DNA of 33,728 nucleotides, from the NCBI GenBank assembly GCA_040143965.1, contig JASJQH010000071.1, positions 1-33,728 on the forward strand, given 5' to 3'. The position numbers and the translations under genes are program-made. The notes below the pieces were generated by a model. It was not told where the DNA came from and searched no databases. It was given only the letters and a program-made list of their open reading frames with translations. Source of the DNA: Basidiobolus ranarum (lineage: Eukaryota > Basidiobolomycota > Basidiobolomycetes > Basidiobolales). Shown one piece after another: positions 10,871-21,816 of this stretch (position 1 is the stretch's first letter; each line of letters starts with the position of its first letter).

Positions 10871-13250
10871 TTACTGTGAATAATCATTGCTTCTGTGAAA
10901 GTGTACTGCACTTTTCTTATATTTGTGATCAGATATACAACTGAGCTATTTTCTATATCTTATGCAAATCAACTAACATTATGTATCGAAGTTTCACAAC
11001 TCAAGATTTGAATAAATTGATTATAAACCTTGAATTTCAAGAATTTAAACATTAATCAAGATATACTCACAATTAGTGGAGTGAGAATGTAGAGGTTTAA
11101 AATCCCTTAGAATTTGTTATCCATATTTTGAAGCCATTTCATACATCACTCCTATGAACGCAAACATTGTTTAGTCAAATATGGCATAGTTCGAAATTGG
11201 GATATATACTCATATGTGTAAGGTATGCAAGAATTAATCAAGTTGAACTTGAAAAATCATATCATCTATATTGATCTTATGAAGATACTGTATTCTTCCA
11301 TGAATATCATGATAACAAAACCACTATTTATGCTCACTAGAGTCTTTTACGGTATAAATATGTTATCCATATGTTTGTGCCACAAGCTACCTTACAATCT
11401 TCAAATGCAATACCAAGTGCAGTAAATCAATTTTCATCAGGATAGCAACGTGATTCAATTATCTCAGACAAGTACCTCTTTGTTCCCAAGTGAATTGCAA
11501 AATCTTATGCAACCTACTGTGGCACTATACAGGACACTCTGACATGATTAACTTGAATCAGGTGTGTTCCATTATATCAGGCCAAGATCCCGTAACCCCT
11601 GGCCTCATGGACCATGTCTAGTATATATTTGAGTATGTGAAAGAAGTGCTTTCCATAATTGCTTAACAGCGATTATGATTCATCTAGGATGGTAAGGATA
11701 TACAACATATCACTGAATCAAAGCAAAGACACCAAATACTTACAGTAAACTTGGATATATTGCAGATAGTTCCGTGTTTAAAGTCAGATAGAAATATGCC
11801 TACATGTTTTAATAACAAAAAAATGCATCCCGTCACGTAATTGCCAAGAGAGCATGATTTATGTTAATCAGAATTTATTGATAATAATAACCACTCATTC
11901 GATTGGTGCTTAGATCAAGTAGAAACTGAAATATACAGAACACTCCAAAATGATTAATTATTATGTGCAAATCACATTCCTATGACAAGAATGCTATACT
12001 ACACATATAAATTGGTAGAGGACTCTCGAATATTTACCAATGGCTCAATATTAATCAGTAATATTGGATTTGATTTGCTGTCTTTTACCCTCACAGGCAA
12101 TCAAGTCTGCTGAGTTATCCCGTATGACAGTCATTGAGGTACAATTTATTATTGTCATTGAGTAAATATAAAATAAGTCATTGAGGTACAATTTCCGGCA
12201 CATATTTACACAAAGGAAGTGTAATAACACCATAGCCTCCTAAATTACCCCAAGTACAGCCAATAATGACTTCACTACCAAGGAGCTGTGACATATGGAG
12301 ACCATAAAATATCTATTGAACAGTAGATCCACATAATAGCACGTCTTTCAACAGATGGTACTGGATATAAAAAATGACAGCTCTACTTTTGGTAGTAACG
12401 CCCTATCTGTAGATATAATTAATGACATTGAAGAAGTTTGGAACGGCACTCTCATAACGTCAAATTTACTCTTGCACAAGAAGGAGAGTAATAGCATCTC
12501 TGGTTCTCTATCTTGCTATATCTCCAGTTAATTCATTCAACCACAAAAAAATAGAAGAAATTCAGAGCTTGGTTAAAGTCATCCTAGAACGCTTTGTCAC
12601 TCATTGAATATTCAGTAGCAACTATCTATCTGCCGTTTACTCCCCGGAGTCTGCATCAATGCCAGATTGCTTTCACCGTTATCTTGTCGTAGTGTGTCTA
12701 GAACTGGATTGGCAGAAACTCTTTAGAAAAGACAGAAGAACTTCCAATACAACAACCAGAGAGTTCAAAGTGAACCCCAAATATGAATAACAGACCATGG
12801 GACTTTATTTCGACGGTGTGTAGAAACTTGAAACTAAGAGTTATGCAACACTGTACAAACTTCTGTACACGAATATCCTTTTGGAAACGCTCTAAGAAGC
12901 ACATCTGTTTCTCCCTCCAAGTGATTTCATATTTTCTGAGGGGTAAAATCAAAGTAACCTCTGATGTATGCTTATTTTGGTGCTTGAATTATAATGATCT
13001 GTTCTCAACATTGTAAGACTTAGATTCAGAGCAGTTCATGTTGCTAAATGATTCTCTTCTCTGATCTCTTAGCAACGCGATCAAGATGTGAAACCTGTTG
13101 AGAATAATGCCAGTTATAGGTTCGATTAGTAATCTTCTTGGTAGTACAGGATTTTGGTAGGAACATGTGTGATGAATAAGCCGCATGTGTCAAATATTTT
13201 TACTTAAAAGTTGGCCAATACCTCCACCATACTCAAGCTACATACCACCA
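10871..13250. other. Gene-free interval, decayed sequence
   Basis: No supported gene. The first part may hold further unrecognisable remains of the Copia element. An 18-base direct repeat lies at 12130-12147 and 12177-12194. An 8-base inverted repeat (GTTGCTAA / TTAGCAAC) lies near 13038-13074, upstream of the next gene. Overlapping open frames on both strands at 12698-13016 look like chance. Confidence 0.4.
12130..12194. repeat. Short direct repeat, 18-base unit
   Basis: GTCATTGAGGTACAATTT occurs at 12130-12147 and again at 12177-12194. The first nine bases also appear at 12154-12162, so it looks like a small local duplication in non-coding sequence. Confidence 0.6.
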
Positions 13251-14472
13251 ATGAACAAATTCACCAAAATATTTGACATCAAAATTCCGATAATGCTAGC
13301 TCCAATGGCCGGGGCTGCTGGATCTAGGCTCGCGGTGGAGGTATCCAATGCTGGAGGATTAGGCCTGATCGCAGGAGGTAGCGTCATCCATTAGCTTTGC
13401 TATTGACGTTCATTTACTCAATCCCCTCCTATATTTCATAGGGTTCGATAAGAATTCCTCTACATTAGTACAACAGTTGACTGAAGCTAAAAATCTCTTA
13501 AACCATAACAAGTCCAGCAATGCTTCGACAGTACTTCCTGTAGGAATTGGGTTGGTATCTTTCCACCTCAATAAGCACCCAGAGATGCTCTACGACGCAT
13601 TGAAATTCTTTCCCAAAGTGGTATGGTTTTCGTTTGGAGATTGCAGAGAATATGTCAAGTATACTCGAGCTGCTTCTCCATTATCCAAAATAGTGGTTCA
13701 AATACAAACCTTAGAAGAAGCCATAAAAGTGGTAAATGAGTGTGACATTGACGCCATAGTATGTCAGGGCTCAGAATCTGGTGGACATGGTGCAATCCAC
13801 AACGGCTCTGTGATGACTTTGGTTCCAGAGGTAGTTGACGCAGTAGGTGAAAAAACCGTTGTACTTGCTGCTGGAGGCATTATGGATGGCAGAGGGCTGG
13901 CAGCATCGCTGACTTTAGGTGCTAATGGTGTAGTTATGGGAACTCGCTTCATTTCAACTCCCGAAAGGTTAGTCATTTTTCGTTAGTAAATGATGGAATT
14001 ATTTATTGAAACTTTTGTTTCTATCCAAGTCTCTCGAACCCCAAAATTAAAGAGACATTGGTACGACTTAAGGATGGAGGAAGTACTACAGTCAGAACCG
14101 ATATCTTTGATAAGTTGGGTAAGGTACCTTGGAATAATGAAATCTATAATGGCAGAGCCATTCGTAACCTTACTACGAGTGAGGATGAAGGGTCACACTT
14201 CACTGAAGAAAAACTTAGTTCACTTCGAGATAGATATCAAGGGGCAGTACAGCACGGAGACTATGAATATGGGGTACGCCTAGCTATATTGACATTGTTT
14301 GTGCACCGATACATGTCATAACCGTCAAGTTCTTTTCATCATGTAGGTCATATATGCTGGAGCGGGAGTGGGATTGATCCACAACATTATACCAGCCAAG
14401 GACATTGTAACTGAAACCTACTCTCAAGCTCTCGAGATTTTGCGCAAGTTAAGTCAGACAGGCAGTCACTAA
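13251..14472 (+). CDS. Nitronate monooxygenase-like flavoprotein (2-nitropropane dioxygenase family)
   Basis: Four exons: 13251-13377, 13442-13967, 14030-14273, 14347-14472, giving 340 residues; introns are 62-73 bases and GT-AG. The family oxidises nitronates such as propionate-3-nitronate using FMN, protecting against these mitochondrial poisons; related TIM barrels include FabK-type enoyl reductases. Visible signatures: IPIMLAPMAGA near residue 13, NAGGLGLIAGG near 34, GSESGGHG around residue 155 with the conserved active-site-type His158, AAGGI near 185 and GVVMGTRFISTPE near 205 for phosphate binding. The C-terminal part (VRLKDGGSTTVRTDIFDKLG, then AGAGVGLIHNI) is also typical of fungal members. 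An in-frame ATG at 13185 would add 22 residues, but the family normally starts just before the first barrel strand, so 13251 is preferred. No clear targeting signal is visible. Confidence 0.9.
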
Positions 14473-15104
14473 TCATAATGAAGAATAGTTAAACAATGTA
14501 CTATGTTTCGAATACAATCCAATGGCAATCGATAATCAGATTCAATAAATCTTAAAAATCAATCTGAATTTATGCTGATCGCCAATAGTCTATGGCAGCT
14601 AAGACCACAAAGGCCTCAACTTGACTAATCCCCAACTGTCCAATAGTTGGTTTTCATGTTACTAAACAGGATACCCCTGGATGATCATTTATCCTTTCAG
14701 GACAGGATTGTAATGAAGCTATTGTTGTCAGTAAGTGCAACGTGCTCCTGATTGGATGGGTATTCAGGCAAATGTGAGGAAGTGAATGAATCTATCTTTA
14801 TATTACTGATTAATTAACAAGAGTGCTGGAAGTCCATTGGTTGATAGTAAAATGTCCCGTCATATCCCCACACTGATTGGTCTAAGGACCTCGGGAGAAA
14901 TCCACCTCGTGCATTTCTTGAATCTTTAAACTCTATACAATGGATTAGGCCAAGTAATATCTCCACTTGACTGCATTGCCAAATATTCTCCATACTATAT
15001 AACTGGCCATCATGTATACATACTGACGTGACTTGTTTCTGAACTCAGCTTTATAGAATACTCTTTCACACTCACCTCACTAGACAGAGGCACGTGCATA
15101 TAGA
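14473..15104. other. Intergenic, nitronate monooxygenase to CRAL-TRIO gene
   Basis: Contains an AATAAA at 14544-14549, 72 bases after the upstream stop, as a likely polyadenylation signal. The rest should hold the promoter of the next gene; no other feature is recognised. Confidence 0.5.
14544..14549 (+). terminator. Polyadenylation signal of the nitronate monooxygenase-like gene
   Basis: Exact AATAAA 72 bases downstream of the stop codon, the expected distance for a fungal 3' end. Confidence 0.5.
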
Positions 15105-15962
15105 ATGGATACTCATCCAATTTTAGATACTTTAAAGAAATCCATGGCATTAACAACGTACGGAAAAGACATTTTGACTCATTACCCCACAGCTGTAGAA
15201 TTGAATGCTTTCTTGATCCCCTTTTTGAGGTACAAAGATAACAACGTCAAGTCCGCGACGAAACTGATTCAACAATATTGGCAATTTCGTACAGAAAAGC
15301 TTGGTCTGTACACTCGGTAAATAGTGGTTACTATTTGTGTTCATGGATATGTTGCGTAGTATTCTGACCATCTTGCTTGCCTTTGCTCGTTTAGTTTGAC
15401 TCCTCGAGAAGTTCAGATCCCTTTACACACGAAATTCATAGCGATGCCTGATGCAAGAGATCTAGAAGGCCGTCCAATTATAGTGATATTTTTTAATAGG
15501 ATGATTGAGGGGAAAATCAGCGATCTGGAAACGTTACGAAGTATCTGGTTCGTTTTAGAGAACATTGTCCAGTTTGAGGAGAGCCAAAAGAAGGGTGTCT
15601 GCTTGATCGTCTGTTTAGAAGGTGGCTCCAAGACGAATCGAGATAGGACAAGGATAGAGTTACTTTTTGACAGTGTACAAAACAAAATTCCAGTCAAACT
15701 TGGCTCAGTTTTCATATTAAACCCTCCACAATGGTGCAAATTCTTTTGGTCCGTATCCAGTAATTTCCTCAAAGCAAAACTGGTAAAAAGGATTAAAGTT
15801 CTATCGGGAGACTATCAAGAACAGTTATGGCAGAATATCGGCAAGCAAAATCTACTGAGAGAGCTTGGTGGGGACTTTTTATTTGACCACGATGGATGGT
15901 TAAATGAATTATATGAAGAGAAACCATCGATAGAGCCTGTTCCTTCTGTGTCCTGCCAGTGA
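15105..15962 (+). CDS. CRAL-TRIO (Sec14-like) lipid-binding protein
   Basis: Two exons, 15105-15316 and 15395-15962 (intron 78 bases), giving 259 residues. It is a compact CRAL-TRIO protein: an N-terminal helical part with FLIPFLRYKDNNVKSATKLI near residues 30-50, then the lipid-binding domain. Signatures are DLEGRPIIVIFF near residue 93, a strand-helix block ending with VFILNPPQWCKFFWSVSSNF near 178, then KRIKVLSGD, and the closing ELGGDFLFDHDGWL at 227-240. Family members carry hydrophobic ligands between membranes: phosphatidylinositol and phosphatidylcholine in Sec14, retinal in CRALBP, tocopherol in TTPA. The ligand cannot be read here. There is no signal peptide, so it is probably cytosolic. 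A STRA6-like retinol-receptor homologue lies one gene downstream, which makes a terpenoid ligand worth testing. Confidence 0.88.
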
Positions 15963-16629
15963 TAAAAACCACTAATCGAAAAATATGAAGCCCGTTCTTT
16001 GATCAGAAGCGGTCGTTTAGATGCCAACTAAATAGTGTGTCCTGAACGCCGCCAGAATTTCGTTAAAAATACTAGCATTTTAGATATCTAGACTACATGA
16101 GCTATTTTCCTCAACAAACTGCCCCGGCGCTCCTTGAGCAAGCCGAAAAGGGCCCACATTTAATTGCTATGCAAATATCATTCGACAATAATTTTCTTCC
16201 TTCCAAAGCCGATGATTAACTCTAATATCCACTCATTTCGACGACTACTTTCTAAGAATCCCTAAAAGCCATCTTGCATCGGGCCCTCAAACCCCGTTAC
16301 GGACATAACACAGCCCATTTATTGAGCCAGAGAAGACCAAAACTATCCTCTAGCACTAATCATCCTAACCCAAAACTTAATACCGCATGCATCACGTTGC
16401 CTGCGGCTATACGTCCGTCGCCTCACCATAATTAGTCGACAAAATAAAATGAATTTTTTGTTCGGTCCAAATTGTCATCTGCATCTGCAGTACAGGGGTG
16501 ATGATTGATCTTTAGAATAATTCTAAACCAAGTGAAAATCGAGGATTTCCAAAATTATCCATCAGAAATAAATATGTCCCAGATAAAGATCGAACCCTCT
16601 TTTCCAACAATCGAATTCTTGGTGACAAA
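15963..16629. other. Intergenic region upstream of the eS26 gene
   Basis: Noticeably richer in G and C than the flanking non-coding sequence, with a 40-codon open frame at 16097-16219. It should contain the eS26 promoter; I recognise no specific ribosomal-protein promoter box. Confidence 0.4.
16097..16219 (+). CDS. Candidate short open frame, 40 residues, unknown
   Basis: ATG to TAA encoding a 40-residue peptide that begins MSYFPQQTAPALLEQAEKGP and ends KADD. Composition and codon use (GCC, CCG, GCG, CTC, GAG in a row) look more coding-like than the surrounding non-coding DNA. It lies about 410 bases before the eS26 start, so it is unlikely to be an upstream frame in that mRNA unless the leader is very long. 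No homologue is recognised. It could be chance. Confidence 0.2.
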   Translation: MSYFPQQTAPALLEQAEKGPHLIAMQISFDNNFLPSKADD

Positions 16630-17112
16630 ATGGTAAGTCATCAATTGAGCGTCATAATAAATGGATGGATGAAGATGGCAAGGATGGATCTTTCTTCGAG
16701 TAGCCATTGCACGAGACCCTGAAAGTGTATTGATGGAATATTTACTAAAAGCCATTCCTTTTAGACTACCAAAAGAAGAAATCACGGACGTAACAAGAGT
16801 GGTCGTGGTCATGTGAAGCCAGTTCGTTGCGTGAACTGCGCCCGTTGCGTTCCTAAGGACAAGGCCATCAAGCGCTTTACTATTCGTAATATGGTCGAGT
16901 CTGCTGCCGTTAGAGATTTGAAGGAGGCCTCAGTTTACGCTGAATACGCTCTTCCCAAGCTTTACATCAAGCTTCACTACTGTATCTCTTGTGCCATTCA
17001 CCAACACGTTGTACGTGTTCGTTCCACTGTAGGACGTAGAATTAGAACTCCCCCTCCTAGATTCCGTTTTGACAAAGATGGTAAAAAACCTAACCCTACT
17101 AAGTCTGCTTAA
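16630..17112 (+). CDS. RPS26: 40S ribosomal protein eS26
   Basis: Two exons: the first is only the start codon (16630-16632), then a 132-base intron (GTAAGT...TTTTAG), then 16765-17112. The 116-residue product starts [20 protein letters not shown] and is collinear with animal and yeast eS26 (about 115-119 residues). Zinc-binding cysteine pairs are seen at CVNCARC (residues 23-29) and YCISCAIH (about 73-80); [10 protein letters not shown] and the tail RTPPPRFRF are diagnostic. eS26 sits at the mRNA exit channel of the small subunit and contacts mRNA upstream of the start codon. An intron directly after ATG is common in ribosomal protein genes. An AATAAA overlaps the stop region. Identification is secure. 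Confidence 0.97.
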
Positions 17113-17934
17113 ATAAACTCAGTCCATTTCGAATTCCTAACTTCTGTTTCATATGTCCCATTTGTTAACCCAATGAAATATGGGAAAGTTACACTATGCC
17201 TTGATGCCAGTGTCTAAAGAGACAACTGAGGTAACGGCAAATCGGGGATCGTCATTGGTAGCATTGATTTTCCCTTCACTCGTCCATAATCACGATGCAT
17301 TACTTCAGTTCTCTAGTTGTAGTTGGGCTTGGTTACCAGTTCTGAGAGACTAAGCAGAAAGCGTAGTATAATACTTGAAGTCAACAAGAAGAATTCTGCA
17401 TTGTAACAAGTAATACCTGATTGGGTTTATCTGTTCATTCTCGATTGTCCAAGCCCTCGTGTAAGCGCTAGGCGAACACTGATTGGCCTTGGATTTGGCG
17501 TCGGTTCCTATAAGCGGGTTATATGGTGAAAACTATAAGGTAATTGACGGTTGTCCATTCTATCTTATAGCAGCGTCCAAATAAAAGTGTATCCAGTTCA
17601 GGTGCATGAATAGGCATTACAAGTAGTACATGTCGACTTTTACTCGTCGATTAGCGTAACCCAATGGAACAGAGCAAATAGGCAATATAACCGAGGCCCC
17701 CGACTATTGGCCTTGGTTACAGCATATGATTCGAGTAAGTAGCTCAACCGATCAAGCTTTGCTTTTTGTGCTCACCACCAAGGAAGCAGTCACATGCATC
17801 CTTCACCAGATATATAATATCCACGGTCTCTATTCATCAAAGCACAAGATTGTTATTCACCCCTTTCCCGGATCCCCTCATTTCACCTACACATCCCAAT
17901 CTTGGAATAATCTGAACAAGGAAACGTCCTGGGA
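17113..17934. other. Intergenic, eS26 to STRA6-like gene
   Basis: About 820 bases with no secure feature. An open frame at 17726-17941 (71 codons from ATG) overlaps the tentative first exon of the STRA6-like gene in another frame and has no recognisable family. The repeated ATTGGCCTTGG near 17494 and 17706 is a short motif of unknown meaning. Confidence 0.4.
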
Positions 17935-20900
17935 ATGCTAGTACTCGAGTGTAATTACTTACTCTACGAGATATGGCTCCTTGTTACTATATTTGCCGCT
18001 GTAGTTAGATCAGGTTGGCAGACGTTGCTTCTCATTTGATTTCTGTATGCATGAGATAAATTCGACTTACATTGATTGCTTCTAGATAACTCAAGTTTAG
18101 AATGCAAAAGCAGATCTGAAGGGTAAGTGCAATGAATGATATTCAGCAATCTATCACTTGAAAGGATTGCTAAACGATTTGCCTCTTGTTAGTTTGGTGA
18201 ACCTACTGCGCTCAAACAAGTGTGATCTCAATTCATCCAAAACTAACTGGAAATTCGATCCAGACCAATGGAAAGTGTTAGAACCGTTGGCTGGAGGTAA
18301 GCTATATGTATATGTTTTATTGAACTTGTATTTATCTTTGCATCCTATCAATAGCGTGCTGTCAACCACGTGAAACCCTGAAGACGCTAGGCTCAAACAA
18401 AGCCCAAGCCCAGGTTGTCCATATTTCTCAAATGATGAGCGAGGTTACACTATCCCCATATATTAAGAAGATTGATCAAGAAACACAGGTACAACCCAGT
18501 TATTAATCATAGTTGGGATGTTGTGCACTAACGCGCCCTATAGCGAATCAATGTGATGATCTCTTTAGCTACAATCACCAGTTTGTTTCTCACCCCTGAG
18601 GATATGAATACCACTGTTTGGCTAACATTTAAAGATGGTCATTCTACTACAATACTCCATCAGGAGGTCGTACCACTTGAGGAAGATACTACCGAGTATA
18701 AAACGATACTAGTACCAAAGGGTACTCGTTCAATCATGCTCGATATTCAAAGTATTAATAGGGCTGAGATCTGCTTTGATGGCGCTTTGGTGTATTTAAC
18801 TGACGACTACTCGAACACCAGTTTCGCTATTAACCTTGAAATAGGTACTTGAAATGTATTTTATCCCATTCTTCTCACATATGTAACCGCCGATGATTTC
18901 TTTCCATACTTAGCAAACACCCTTACTTGGTATACAATGCTGGCTTTGGCTTTTTTGTTGCCGATACTTATTTTTTTCCTGGGCCGAAACTCTCGACCGT
19001 TCCCAATGTATGTAACTCTGAAGTCTAGCTCCCATACAAAGACCTAACTGTCACTCTAATTTTCAGGCCAATCAATTTGTTGAAACGATACGTGGATAAC
19101 CGTATGAACATGCTACTCTTCGGAATTGCTTCTCAGATGATCATCATGGCAGCGATAGACAACATCGAGAAAAATAATGGTTTCCAAGAGATGCTGATTA
19201 CCGACTCTACTGCTCGTGATTATACCCAAGGACTCTACTTGATTGGAAGAGTCATCGTGCAGGGCCTGGTCCTCTACCCATTATTTCTATGCTTTGAGAA
19301 CTCGCATAAATTTTACAACTGCTTGTTTGGAATATTGAGTTCTATAGTCTTGCTCATGTACTTCGTTACTCAAATGCTAGAAGGATTCTTGAAAACCGGT
19401 CTCAGCAGAGTTCTAGTGATTACGATGCATATACCGGTGATTGTTTTTTGTATTATCCTAACGATTTACTTTGTGGTCTCCCTGACAGCTGCCTCCAGTA
19501 TACGTAGGATCCCGTTGGATAGGTTGGCTCGCGATTGTGATCTCAATTACGTGAAAGCTCTTTTAAAACATCAAAAAATGAAGTTGAGTCAAACATATCT
19601 AAAACCTCCTAGTTGGGTTTCGTGCATTAGGCGTCCAAGGTCATGGATAGAATATGTCAGATGGAAGCGGAGTCGTGTTAGCCATATCGAGTAAGATAGA
19701 ATCTGAGATATACGAGTTCCAGTTTCCTTTGCTAACATGCTTTGTTTAGAGTGCCAGACATTATCTACTATGGTCTACTGACGACTGGACTAGTAATCTT
19801 ACAGCTGATGGCTTCAACGATTGTGCTTTTATTTAGCTACGTAAACGACTCGGGGTTGCCCTGCACTTTAGCTACCTTTTTGGATGGCTTCAACAGTGAG
19901 GATGACACGGCATCTTCTAATTTTATTGATACTACCGACACAGTGAACATGGCCTTAAGAAGTTCAGCTTACTTGTCAGTAATATTAGGGGGTCTAGGTA
20001 AGCAACAAAAAGCATGGAGATAGCTTGTACGAATCCTTCTAATCAGTTCTGTTGTAGCTTGCCTATATCTTATTAGTTGCATTCCTTACCGCTTCAAAAG
20101 AGATTTGCGTGAAATCCGATTGGGAAACTACCATCTATTTCAACAACGAAGAAGCACAGATACCTCTATGGCCCAGTATCTTCGCTTTTATGGAGCCTTT
20201 TTAGGAAATGCATTCTTCTCATGCTTCGTGGTGATAATACAATTGTTTGTTATCATGATACTGATCTCGGCTATTGTCCTTATGCCTAGCTTCCGAAATA
20301 CCGTAGTTAGATGGATACTCATTTCTATGATCATTCCGTTTTTCATTTCTTGGCTGACTGCGTATATCATTGATTTGGTAACGAAGCTAATCTTCATTGT
20401 TCCTGGAACCAAATTTTGGATCCGTCGCCGTAGTCTATTCATGCACTGGTCATATCTCTCGGTTTTTCTGCATATTCCTAACGGGATTACCTCCTGGTTT
20501 GAGAGATTCCTCTACGCTTTTTTGAGTATTTTTGCGTTCAGTGCTAGAATCGACCGGAGTCTGTTACATGTAAATTTGCGCTCCTTGGACAGTGGGTTTT
20601 CGGCGTATTTGGGATTGGTAATATAATATGATATCGATATATACGTTGTATGTCAATATACTAAAACTTTGTGACATAGCTTCTAGCCCAACATCATTAT
20701 CACAATCCTATACTCAATGTATTTTTACATCTGATGTTCAGTCAGAGATACGCACTTGGTAGCATTTCTACGGAGACGAACGGTTGGAAAGGATTATTCC
20801 GGAGACCTTCCTTCTTCCCTGCAAGTGGCGATACTATCCAAGATTTTGAATACAAAGCAATGAAACGAATGATGCACTCCTCAGGCCATACTAAAAGTTT

Positions 20901-21051
20901 CAGAATTGCAAGAAATCGTTGGTTTTTAGCCTTTACTCTAATTAACAACCCCAAACTTAAAGATCTGAGGAAGCATGCTTTTGAGATGGAATGTTCAGCA
21001 ACCTCAGCCCCAACCCCAACGAACTCCATGAAGTCTTTACTTCAAAAATAA
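17935..21051 (+). CDS. STRA6-like (retinol receptor/channel family) membrane protein with extra N-terminal ectodomain
   Basis: Ten-exon model: 17935-18013, 18086-18122, 18193-18296, 18355-18488, 18544-18844, 18914-19007, 19067-19690, 19750-19997, 20058-20617, 20680-21051, closing in frame at 850 residues. The first two exons are tentative; exon 3 onward is well supported. Predicted parts: signal-like helix (WLLVTIFAAVV, residues 15-25), ectodomain about 27-220 with two adjacent cysteines after exon 3 and N-glycosylation sequons, then about nine membrane helices. The C-terminal block is diagnostic: FSARIDRSLLHVNLRSLDSG, then HNPILNVFLHLMF, then RNRWFLAFTLINNPKLKDLRK, aligning with human STRA6 [21 protein letters not shown]. 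In vertebrates STRA6 moves retinol between plasma retinol-binding protein and cell, with calmodulin bound. The fungal ligand is unknown; an apocarotenoid or other lipid is inference. Human STRA6 is 667 residues, so the N-terminal extension is the main difference. Confidence 0.85.
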
Positions 21052-21052
21052 T

Positions 21053-21105
21053 CAACACACAAATATACATACATACAAATACATAGATAGATACCTAGAT
21101 AGACC
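21053..21105. repeat. Tetranucleotide-type microsatellite
   Basis: Imperfect run of ATAC/ATAG units (CATACATACAAATACATAGATAGATACCTAGATAG) directly after the stop codon of the STRA6-like gene, within its 3' untranslated region. Confidence 0.7.
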
Positions 21106-21141
21106 CATTCATGTCGTGCCCTTTTCCCTCATCAAAGTCGA

Positions 21142-21147
21142 AATAAA
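21142..21147 (+). terminator. Polyadenylation signal of the STRA6-like gene
   Basis: AATAAA 91 bases past the stop codon at 21051, beyond the microsatellite. Confidence 0.45.
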
Positions 21148-21816
21148 GATTCATTTTGACTACCTCAGTACACTCTTTGAACAAACAAGTTTTTCTCACT
21201 CAGACGCTGCCGACCTTGTTCACGTTTCTTGCAATCATAGATTATCATTGCCACAACTAAATGAAACCACAAGATCTGAAGTAAATATTGACTTGTATGT
21301 GAATTCCAATACCGACTGAAATATATCATTTACCAAATGCAATTGAATAAAGGTCATTTGAAATAACAATAATGTCGATAGCAAGGCAACTATCAGTTAT
21401 CAGGTGTAGGAGATATCCGGGCAAGTTCGGATACAATATCGATATCTATGTATTAGCTTCAAATCGAACCCGATTTCTGGATTCGATCTACTAAGTGATT
21501 TGTTTCCCCAAACGATCCCGATATCTCCGGGTAATTGTGATAGGCTATTAGTCGGAATCACGTAAATCTCCGGAGGGATATCGACCACTATCAGTAAGCA
21601 GATTAGTGTGCCATCGCGCAACCTCTGATAAGAGGCGAGCGTGTTGAGATCAGAACTATTGACGAGTCAGCTGAGATATGGATAAAAGATAAGTAGACCA
21701 GAAGTCAGTGCTAGGTAAATCGACAACTCACGGACAAAGCCGTAGGCCCATCTGTACTTAAGAGAGGAGTTGGCTCGAGGAAAATTCATACCACACTGAA
21801 CCTTATTATTTGAGAC
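21148..21816. other. Intergenic, with inverted-repeat-rich segment
   Basis: No gene supported. The segment 21405-21620 is unusually rich in GATATC/CCGG-containing dyads: GGAGATATCCGGG at 21409-21421 faces its near-reverse-complement at 21517-21528, a further CTCCGGAG palindrome follows near 21568, and a small hairpin (AAATCG / CGATTT) is at 21461-21476. This could be a remnant of a small inverted-repeat transposon or a regulatory region; I cannot tell which. Confidence 0.4.

Noticed and set aside
11225-11425. IIYIDLMKIL on the plus strand as a reverse transcriptase YVDD-type motif
   Set aside because: Opposite strand to the Copia fossil, and no other reverse transcriptase blocks accompany it.
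12698-13016. Overlapping open frames on both strands (84 and 77 codons)
   Set aside because: They overlap each other, have no recognisable domains and no flanking gene signals; most likely chance.
13185-13250. Upstream in-frame ATG for the nitronate monooxygenase-like gene
   Set aside because: It would add 22 residues that do not resemble a family N-terminus or a clear targeting peptide; family members start just before the first barrel strand.
16633-16764. C/D box snoRNA inside the eS26 intron
   Set aside because: There is a C-box-like GGATGA and a CTGA, but the C box is not exact and no terminal stem brings the two together.
17726-17941. 71-codon plus-strand frame before the STRA6-like gene
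   Set aside because: No family recognised, contains a donor-like GTAAGT right after its ATG, and overlaps the tentative first exon in another frame.
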